Source of the DNA: an uncultured Parabacteroides sp.
GTDB lineage: Bacteria > Bacteroidota > Bacteroidia > Bacteroidales > Tannerellaceae
Assembly: GCF_947855115.1 (NCBI RefSeq)
Contig: NZ_CANTZW010000037.1
Location: forward strand, 1 to 39,827
Direction of reading: 5' to 3'
DNA length: 39,827 bases
The notes below the pieces were generated by a model. That model was not told the DNA's origin and did no database searches. It saw nothing but the letters and a program-made list of their open reading frames with translations. The position numbers were made by a program, and so were the translations under genes. Within the stretch, counting starts at the first letter, position 1. Each line of letters starts with the position of its first letter. Below, in pieces: positions 34,641 through 39,827 of the stretch.

Positions 34641-36374
34641 ATGGATAAAAACAAAAGACTGACCGTATGGCTCCCAGTCATCATAGCGGCAAGTATCGCT
34701 TTAGGCATTTTCATTGGGAACCATTATTTATCTATCAGTCAAGGGAAACGCCGAGCCTATTCCAGTGGTAACAAGATAAATGCCATCTTGGACATCATCG
34801 ACGAACAATATGTTGATACAGTTAACATGTCCAAATTGGTAGAGAGTACGATCCCGAAAATATTTAGTGAATTAGATCCTCACTCCGTATATATCCCAGC
34901 AGAAGATGCCTCCGCTGTGAACGAGGAGCTAGAGGGTTCTTTCAGTGGTATTGGCGTATCATTCAATATGCAGACTGATACAATCCTAGTGATCAGTGTT
35001 ATCAGTGGGGGACCTGCCGAAAAAGCGGGTTTATTGCCTTTTGACCGGATCATCTCGATCAATGATTCTATTTTCTCCGGAAAGAAAAAGAACCAAAACG
35101 AGATCATGAAGACGCTCCGGGGCGCAAAAAACAGTACCGTGAAACTAGGTGTGCAACGAGGAAATTCTCCGGAGTTGCTCTATTTTGACGTAACCCGTGG
35201 AGATGTTCCAGTTAACTCGGTCGATGTTTCTTACGAGGCAGCTAAAGGAATAGGTTACATCAAGGTCAGCAAATTCGCCCGGAATACCTACAACGAGTTT
35301 ATCACAGCGATCGCTAAATTGAAACAAGCGGGCTGTACTTCTTTCGTGATCGACTTACGAGGTAATACCGGTGGATATATGGACGCAGCCATCAATATGA
35401 TTAACGAATTCATGCCGGAAGGACGTTTGATCGTCTACACGGAAGGCAAGTCGTTCCCTCGCTCCGATGTATACGCAAACGGAACCGGTACTTGTAAAGA
35501 TGCCCCGATCGTAGTCTTAACCGACGAAATATCGGCTTCTGCCAGTGAGATCTTCTCCGGAGCGATTCAAGATAACGACCGAGGTACGATTATCGGACGA
35601 AGAACCTATGGCAAAGGGCTGGTACAAACTCAAATGTCATTGAGCGACGGTTCGGAGATGCGATTAACCATCGCCCGCTATTACACACCGTCCGGTCGCT
35701 GTATCCAGAAAAAATACGAGATGGGAAATACAGACGATTACGACCAAGATATCTACAACCGGTATATGCATGGCGAGTTTGACTCGGCCGATAGTATCAA
35801 GATGGACGATTCCTTAAAATACCAAACCGTAGGAGGGCGTACCGTATATGGCGGAGGTGGTATCATGCCAGATATTTTTATCCCCCGCGATACAAGTGGC
35901 GTTACCTCTTATTACTCAAATGTGGTAAATAGCGGCGTACTTTACTTATATGCTCTTGAATACTCAGACCGCCATCGGGAGAAACTAGGTTCATTCAAGA
36001 CTTGGGAGGAATTATATAATTATTTGCAACAACAGCCGCTCCTCTCCAACTTCGTGAACTTCGCAGCCACCAAGGGGATCAAAAAGCGTCCTACATTAAT
36101 TAATATATCTGGCAAGCTAATCGAGAACCAACTGCAAGCGTATATCGTACGGAATTTCTTTGACGAAGCTGGGTTCTATCCTATTTTCCTGAAAGACGAT
36201 GTCACCTTATTACGTGCGATCAAGATATTGCAGGAGGGAAAATCCGTACCGAACGCAGGACTATTAAAACAATCAGCGAATGGAGACTTACACAGTCAAG
36301 CAGGCCCTACGAAAAGGTATGGCCTCTCGAAAGAAAGAATATTCGAGGATTACCTTGTGCGAGCTATCGGATAA
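34641..36374 (+). CDS. S41 C-terminal processing protease with PDZ domain
   Basis: A 577-residue envelope protease: N-terminal membrane anchor or uncleaved signal (about 8-28), PDZ domain (about 95-180, SGIGVSF and ISGGPAEKAGLLPFDRI), and S41 core with the Ser/Lys dyad Ser300 (SASASE) and Lys325 (TYGKGLVQ). It would cut hydrophobic C-terminal tails of periplasmic proteins. The last roughly 31 residues are encoded by DNA that also starts the next gene in another frame, and look like a tail extension beyond the usual end near the KILQEGK segment. Confidence 0.92.
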   Translation: MDKNKRLTVWLPVIIAASIALGIFIGNHYLSISQGKRRAYSSGNKINAILDIIDEQYVDTVNMSKLVESTIPKIFSELDPHSVYIPAEDASAVNEELEGSFSGIGVSFNMQTDTILVISVISGGPAEKAGLLPFDRIISINDSIFSGKKKNQNEIMKTLRGAKNSTVKLGVQRGNSPELLYFDVTRGDVPVNSVDVSYEAAKGIGYIKVSKFARNTYNEFITAIAKLKQAGCTSFVIDLRGNTGGYMDAAINMINEFMPEGRLIVYTEGKSFPRSDVYANGTGTCKDAPIVVLTDEISASASEIFSGAIQDNDRGTIIGRRTYGKGLVQTQMSLSDGSEMRLTIARYYTPSGRCIQKKYEMGNTDDYDQDIYNRYMHGEFDSADSIKMDDSLKYQTVGGRTVYGGGGIMPDIFIPRDTSGVTSYYSNVVNSGVLYLYALEYSDRHREKLGSFKTWEELYNYLQQQPLLSNFVNFAATKGIKKRPTLINISGKLIENQLQAYIVRNFFDEAGFYPIFLKDDVTLLRAIKILQEGKSVPNAGLLKQSANGDLHSQAGPTKRYGLSKERIFEDYLVRAIG

Positions 36375-36834
36375 GGTCATGGATCGCTTGGAACAGTTAG
36401 ATCTGTTCCAAGCGGCTTCTTGTACCGCCCTTTATCATGCCATACCGGGAGAAGTACAGACAGCCGGTTTTATTGAAAAATGGTACCGGAAGAAAAAGAT
36501 CCTGTTACCCTTGATCGTTGGCGAAGACTTGAGATTGCTTCTTTATGAAGGACCGGAATCCTTAAAACCCGGACCATTCGGGATATTAGAACCCAAAGCG
36601 GATGGCATAGAAGTTCCCGAGAAAGAAATCGACTTGATCATCGTACCTGGAGTCGCCTTTGACAAAGACAAAAACCGTTTGGGACGAGGAAAAGGATTCT
36701 ATGACCGTCTTCTTTCCACGCTTCATGCTCCTAAAGTGGGCATATGCTTCGGTTTCCAGATGATCCCACAAGTCCCGGTAGAGCCCTTCGACAAAAAAAT
36801 GGATTACGTGATAACGGAAAACGCCTGTTTCTAA
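36280..36834 (+). CDS. 5-formyltetrahydrofolate cyclo-ligase
   Basis: A 184-residue enzyme that converts 5-formyl-THF to methenyl-THF using ATP. Signature FDKDKNRLGRGKGFYDRLL lies near residues 125-145, and a basic N-terminal helix KQALRKGMASRKKEYS matches the family start. This supports the ATG at 36280, although it lies 95 nt inside the S41 gene in another frame. ATG 36319 is possible but would lose the conserved KQxLRK segment. It works in the same folate pathway as folD at 16996. It converges on the DUF721 gene and their stop codons overlap. Confidence 0.92.
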   Translation: METYTVKQALRKGMASRKKEYSRITLCELSDKVMDRLEQLDLFQAASCTALYHAIPGEVQTAGFIEKWYRKKKILLPLIVGEDLRLLLYEGPESLKPGPFGILEPKADGIEVPEKEIDLIIVPGVAFDKDKNRLGRGKGFYDRLLSTLHAPKVGICFGFQMIPQVPVEPFDKKMDYVITENACF

Positions 36835-37124
36835 TGGATGATGATATTTGTGATAACCGTAGCCCCAGCGTAATCATTCAAACTCTTCAACAATCGCTCC
36901 CGGCAAAGAGTTATCTCGCTACGGAGCACGGAAGAAGTCAAGGAGACATGGAGTACTTTGTCTCGCACATATATATTACGTGTGTATTGCATAATCGTAG
37001 GCCCTAACACTTCTCCCCATGCTCGTTGGACACGGATCTCCATCATTTTTTCGTACAATTCGGTATTATCCTCGAAAAAGTCACGAAGAACCTCACCCAA
37101 TGTCTGCGTATTCCTTCTCTGCAT
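36831..37124 (-). CDS. DUF721-family protein downstream of recF
   Basis: A 97-residue protein with the DUF721 pattern (LGEVLRDFFEDN, RAWGEVLGPTIMQYTRNIYVRDKVLHVSL, then SEITLCRERLLKSLN). Some family members (DciA) load the replicative helicase, but this short version has only the core domain. It starts 2 nt after the recF stop and is certainly co-transcribed with it. Its stop codon (TAG, 36833-36831) shares bases with the stop of the convergent folate gene. Confidence 0.85.
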   Translation of the reverse strand: MQRRNTQTLGEVLRDFFEDNTELYEKMMEIRVQRAWGEVLGPTIMQYTRNIYVRDKVLHVSLTSSVLRSEITLCRERLLKSLNDYAGATVITNIIIH

Positions 37125-37126
37125 CT

Positions 37127-38224
37127 TTATTCCTCCATAGGTTGTACCTCGCCACGTTCCACACGGAAAAGAGCATAATCATGATTCATAGCCAGCAATA
37201 TCTCGTCTAGATATTTTCGGTTCGTATCCGTTATAAAGATCTGCCCGAAGCCATTCTCACTGACCAACTTGATGATCTGCTCCACACGACTAGCATCCAA
37301 TTTATCGAAAATATCATCCAACAACAAGATCGGGGTAGTCTGCCCTCGTTTACTCAAGAAAGCGAACTGGGCAAGTTTTAAAGCAATCAGATAGGTCTTG
37401 TTCTGCCCTTGCGAACCAACCCGACGGATTAGATATCCACCCAACGTCATTTCCAACTCATCCTTGTGGATACCAGAAGAAGTATAACCCAATATACGAT
37501 CCCGTTCCCTACTCATCGCCAATTTTCCGACAAGATCTGTTTCCTCTAATTGCGAGACATAACGTAATCCTATCTCCTCTGTCGAGCCACAGATCGTCTG
37601 GTAATACTCGTTAAAGATCGGGGTAAAATCCTCCACCAACTTTTTCCGCTTTTCGTAAACGATTTGGCCGTACATGCCCAACTGCATCTCTAATACCTCA
37701 TAAAGAGAAGTATCCATATTTTGATCTTTCAACAAAGTATTCCGCTGAAGCAATACTTTATTATATTGGATAAGCGCATGCAAATAGGATTTGTCTTGCT
37801 GAGAGATAATCAAATCCAGAAAACGGCGTCGTTCATCGCTCCCTCCCCGGATCAAATCGGCATCAACCGGGGAAACCATGACCAACGGCAACAATCCGAT
37901 ATGCTCGGACAACTTGTCGTACTCTTTCTTATTCCGCTTGAACTGCTTACGTTGCCCACGTCGCATGGCACAGAAAATCTCCTCCTCACGTCCCTCATAG
38001 TCATAGTTTCCTTGTACCACACAGAGTTCTTGATCACTATTTATTATCTGACTATCAGGGGTATTGACATGACTCTTACAAAATGAGAGATAATGAATGG
38101 CATCCAGTAAGTTCGTCTTCCCCATCCCGTTATTGCCGAAAAAGCAATTCATCTTGGGCGAGAAAACGACTTCGGACTGAAGTATATTTTTGTAATTGAG
38201 AACAGAAAGTTTCTTGAGTATCAT
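37127..38224 (-). CDS. recF: DNA replication and repair protein RecF
   Basis: A 365-residue ABC-type ATPase that loads recombination proteins at DNA gaps. Walker A FFGNNGMGKTN (about 28-38), the signature SQGQNKTYLIALKLAQ (about 275) and Walker B TPILLLDDIFDKLD (about 298-311) are present, with normal length and domain order. It has an upstream -7 box and heads a two-gene unit with DUF721. It does not lie beside dnaA or dnaN here. Confidence 0.97.
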   Translation of the reverse strand: MILKKLSVLNYKNILQSEVVFSPKMNCFFGNNGMGKTNLLDAIHYLSFCKSHVNTPDSQIINSDQELCVVQGNYDYEGREEEIFCAMRRGQRKQFKRNKKEYDKLSEHIGLLPLVMVSPVDADLIRGGSDERRRFLDLIISQQDKSYLHALIQYNKVLLQRNTLLKDQNMDTSLYEVLEMQLGMYGQIVYEKRKKLVEDFTPIFNEYYQTICGSTEEIGLRYVSQLEETDLVGKLAMSRERDRILGYTSSGIHKDELEMTLGGYLIRRVGSQGQNKTYLIALKLAQFAFLSKRGQTTPILLLDDIFDKLDASRVEQIIKLVSENGFGQIFITDTNRKYLDEILLAMNHDYALFRVERGEVQPMEE

Positions 38225-38243
38225 CTAAACCGTATTAATCGCA

Positions 38244-38301
38244 CAAAATTAAAAAATATACTTCTAAGTATAGATTATATCAGCAAAAAAAACTACTTTT
38301 G
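38244..38301. promoter_or_regulatory. Divergent -7 boxes between recF and the TPR gene
   Basis: Minus-strand TAATTTTG (38251-38244) lies 20 nt before the recF start, and plus-strand TACTTTTG (38294-38301) lies 71 nt before the TPR gene. Both are exact TAnnTTTG matches without a clear -33 box. Confidence 0.45.
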
Positions 38302-38372
38302 CGCTTTGAATCGCCAACCGTATGGTATGGCTTAAAATCAGCGATAAAATTAATAAATAACTATAACACATT

Positions 38373-39056
38373 ATGGCTACTAAAGAAAAGGACACCAACA
38401 AGGAGTTAGAAGTAGAAGAGATTGTCTCCAAATCGGAGCAATTTATTGAAAACAATTCAAAGAAGATTATTTACGGTATAATAGCTGTCGCACTCGTTGT
38501 TGGAGCTGTTTTGGGAATCAAGCATGGTTATTTAATTCCTCAAGAGAAAAAAGCGGCTGCCGCTATGTTCAAGGGCGAGCAATATTTCGCCAGGGATTCT
38601 TTCGCCTTGGCATTAAATGGTAACGGAGCGGACTATGAAGGTTTCGAAGCCATCATTGATCAATATGGAAGTACGGACGCCGGAAACTTAGCTAAGGCTT
38701 ACGCTGGTATCTGCTACTATAAGATGGGTGATACGCAGAAAGCAATCGACTTGTTGAAATCTTTCAGTGGAAAAGACCAAATGGTATCTCCCGCGATTAC
38801 GGGATTAATCGGAGATTGTTACGTGAACATGGGTAACACGAAAGAAGGTATCAGCTATTTCGAGAAAGCAGCCAAAGAAGCCGACAACGAGGTAATCAGC
38901 CCGATCTACCTGAAAAAAGCTGGTATCGCTTACGAGAATCTGAAAGAGTACGACAAGGCTGTAAAAGCCTATACTACTATCAAGGATAAGTATTATACTT
39001 CCATGGAGGCATCTGATATAGACAAGTATATCACCCGTGCTTCGGCAGGAAAATAA
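38373..39056 (+). CDS. Membrane-anchored tetratricopeptide-repeat protein
   Basis: A 227-residue protein: charged N terminus (Lys/Glu rich, cytoplasmic), one membrane helix (about 33-52, IIYGIIAVALVVGAVLGI), then about four TPR-like helix pairs (LAKAYAGICYYKMGDTQKAIDLL, ITGLIGDCYVNMGNTKEGISYFEKAA, LKKAGIAYENLKEYDKAVKAY are described by their G/Y/A spacing). The layout resembles YfgM-type proteins, which interact with translocon or chaperones, but homology cannot be claimed by eye. It has its own terminator before ribH. Confidence 0.85.
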   Translation: MATKEKDTNKELEVEEIVSKSEQFIENNSKKIIYGIIAVALVVGAVLGIKHGYLIPQEKKAAAAMFKGEQYFARDSFALALNGNGADYEGFEAIIDQYGSTDAGNLAKAYAGICYYKMGDTQKAIDLLKSFSGKDQMVSPAITGLIGDCYVNMGNTKEGISYFEKAAKEADNEVISPIYLKKAGIAYENLKEYDKAVKAYTTIKDKYYTSMEASDIDKYITRASAGK

Positions 39057-39083
39057 ATAAACAGTATATTATATAGTATAACA

Positions 39084-39120
39084 GAGGATGTCTCGGTCAA
39101 ACAAGGCATCCTCTTCTTTT
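39084..39120 (+). terminator. Terminator between the TPR gene and ribH
   Basis: GAGGATG (39084-39090) pairs with CATCCTC (39107-39113), followed by TTCTTTT. Its position also argues that ribH begins downstream of it, at 39133. Confidence 0.75.
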
Positions 39121-39132
39121 AAAGAGACAAGT

Positions 39133-39615
39133 ATGGCTACAGCTTATCAGAATTTATCCGAGTACGACTTCAACAGCGTACCTGATGCTTCAGAGATGAA
39201 TATCGGCATCGTAGTTGCGGAATGGAACAAGAACATTACCGAGAAGTTATTGGAAGGTGCTTGCAACACGCTTGAAAAGCACGGGGTAAAACCGGAGAAC
39301 ATCGTGGTTAAACGGGTTCCGGGTAGTTTTGAACTTACTTTTGGGGCTAAAAGATTGGCCGAGACAAAAGAATTAGATGCCGTGATCGTTCTGGGATGTG
39401 TCGTAAGGGGTGACACGCCACATTTTGATTATGTTTGCTCAGGCGTTACGCAAGGCATCACAGAATTAAATTTAATGTACGATATCCCATTCATTTTCGG
39501 GCTGTTAACTACAGATACCATGCAGCAATCCGAAGATCGTGCGGGAGGTAGATATGGCAATAAAGGGGATGAGGCAGCAGTTACCGCAATAAAAATGGTG
39601 AATTTTTCTGCCTAA
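39133..39615 (+). CDS. ribH: 6,7-dimethyl-8-ribityllumazine synthase
   Basis: A 160-residue riboflavin-pathway enzyme that condenses the butanone phosphate with the ribityl-diaminopyrimidine. The start is set at ATG 39133 (MATAYQNLSEYDF), since an upstream ATG at 39088 lies inside a terminator hairpin and adds 15 low-complexity residues. Seen: VAEWNKNITEKLLEGA, the substrate loop VPGSFELTF, and GCVVRGDTPHFDYV with the catalytic His. It is the usual length for family members that assemble into icosahedral or pentameric shells. Confidence 0.95.
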   Translation: MATAYQNLSEYDFNSVPDASEMNIGIVVAEWNKNITEKLLEGACNTLEKHGVKPENIVVKRVPGSFELTFGAKRLAETKELDAVIVLGCVVRGDTPHFDYVCSGVTQGITELNLMYDIPFIFGLLTTDTMQQSEDRAGGRYGNKGDEAAVTAIKMVNFSA

Positions 39616-39618
39616 ACA

Positions 39619-39649
39619 CTTGCAAGTTCCAAAATAAATCGTACCTTTG
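39619..39649 (+). promoter_or_regulatory. Promoter of the tRNA-Tyr/tRNA-Gly unit
   Basis: CTTG (39619-39622, one mismatch to TTTG) is followed after 19 nt by an exact -7 box TACCTTTG (39642-39649), 21 nt before the tRNA. Confidence 0.7.
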
Positions 39650-39669
39650 CACTGCAATTAAGAACAAGG

Positions 39670-39752
39670 GGGCAGTTACCAGAGTGGCCAAATGGGGCTG
39701 ACTGTAACTCAGCTGGCTTTCGCCTTCGGTGGTTCGAATCCATCACTGCCCA
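39670..39752 (+). tRNA. tRNA-Tyr (anticodon GTA)
   Basis: Acceptor GGGCAGT/ACTGCCC, anticodon stem GCTGA/TCAGC with loop CTGTAAC (GTA), a long variable arm as in class II tRNA-Tyr, and T-arm with GGTTCGAATCC. The CCA is not encoded (discriminator A is followed by CCT). Confidence 0.95.
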
Positions 39753-39775
39753 CCTTTTTTAAATTGTAACATATT

Positions 39776-39827
39776 GCGGAAGTAGCTCAGTTGATAGAGC
39801 ATTAGCCTTCCAAGCTGAGGGTCGCGG
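39776..39827 (+). tRNA. tRNA-Gly (anticodon TCC), 5' part, cut by the window end
   Basis: GCGGAAG acceptor 5' strand, D-arm GCTCAGTTGATAGAGC, and anticodon stem TTAGC/GCTGA with loop CTTCCAA (TCC). The T-arm and acceptor 3' strand lie beyond the window. It is 23 nt after tRNA-Tyr and probably in the same transcript. Confidence 0.93.

Noticed and set aside
39088..39132. Longer start for ribH at 39088
   Set aside because: The added residues fall in a terminator hairpin and are Ser/Lys-rich without family similarity.
1..39827. CRISPR arrays, prophage genes, transposases or large repeats
   Set aside because: I looked for regularly spaced repeats and recognisable mobile-element proteins and saw none inside the window.

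Overview
The window reads as chromosomal DNA of a gut Bacteroidales bacterium, most likely Parabacteroides (a P. distasonis-like genome). This rests on family content, not on a database search. The pointers are DUF3332 and DUF4270 lipoproteins, a GDE/GT4/GH57 glycogen cluster, an EFR1-type ferredoxin, a 7TM-AraC regulator, weak Shine-Dalgarno use, and repeated matches to the Bacteroidota -7 box TAnnTTTG, one with a well-spaced -33 TTTG. Coding density is high, gene order is mostly housekeeping, and I see no transposase, prophage or CRISPR array.

Layout. 1-374 is a non-coding stretch bounded at 1-14 and 231-244 by a perfect inverted repeat, a candidate invertible switch or MITE, in front of a DUF3332 lipoprotein and a secreted GH2 beta-galactosidase (375-4372). 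4455-12903 (minus strand) holds a metal-efflux operon (His-rich membrane protein, membrane-fusion lipoprotein, CzcA/CusA-type RND pump, TolC-like channel), followed by an EFR1 flavodoxin/ferredoxin, a TlpA-like thiol lipoprotein and an unrecognised secreted protein. 13031-16539 holds a secreted M28 peptidase, an HU-like protein (minus) and a seven-helix membrane AraC regulator with a strong dyad in its leader. 16651-19253 (minus) holds ffh, folD and two identical tRNA-His genes behind a consensus promoter. 19356-23249 (minus) holds a MATE exporter, a Fur-family regulator and a CPC-type P1B ATPase; the MATE/Fur gap contains striking palindromes. 23351-26866 holds panC-panD (minus), diverging from a stand-alone GT5-like domain protein and a DUF4270 lipoprotein. 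27061-31606 (minus) is a glycogen metabolism operon. 32013-36834 (plus) holds an M3 peptidase, a dCMP deaminase, an S41 protease and an overlapping 5-formyl-THF cyclo-ligase. 36831-38224 (minus) holds recF and a DUF721 protein. 38373-39827 (plus) holds a membrane TPR protein, ribH, tRNA-Tyr and the start of tRNA-Gly.

How the parts work together. Two metal-export systems (RND tripartite and P1B ATPase with its Fur-like regulator) handle periplasmic and cytoplasmic metal. The GDE, GT4 and GH57 proteins form a coherent alpha-glucan module. A second protein, resembling only the N-terminal half of glycogen synthase and lacking its substrate-loop motif, is paired with a DUF4270 lipoprotein and is probably not a classical glycogen synthase. 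Cofactor genes (folD, panC, panD, 5-formyl-THF cyclo-ligase, ribH) are scattered among the rest.

The signals most worth a second look are the inverted-repeat segment at the left edge, the 22-bp-phased GTAC palindrome array and nearby dyad at the fur-like gene, the stand-alone GT5-like protein with DUF4270, and the His-rich leader gene of the efflux operon.
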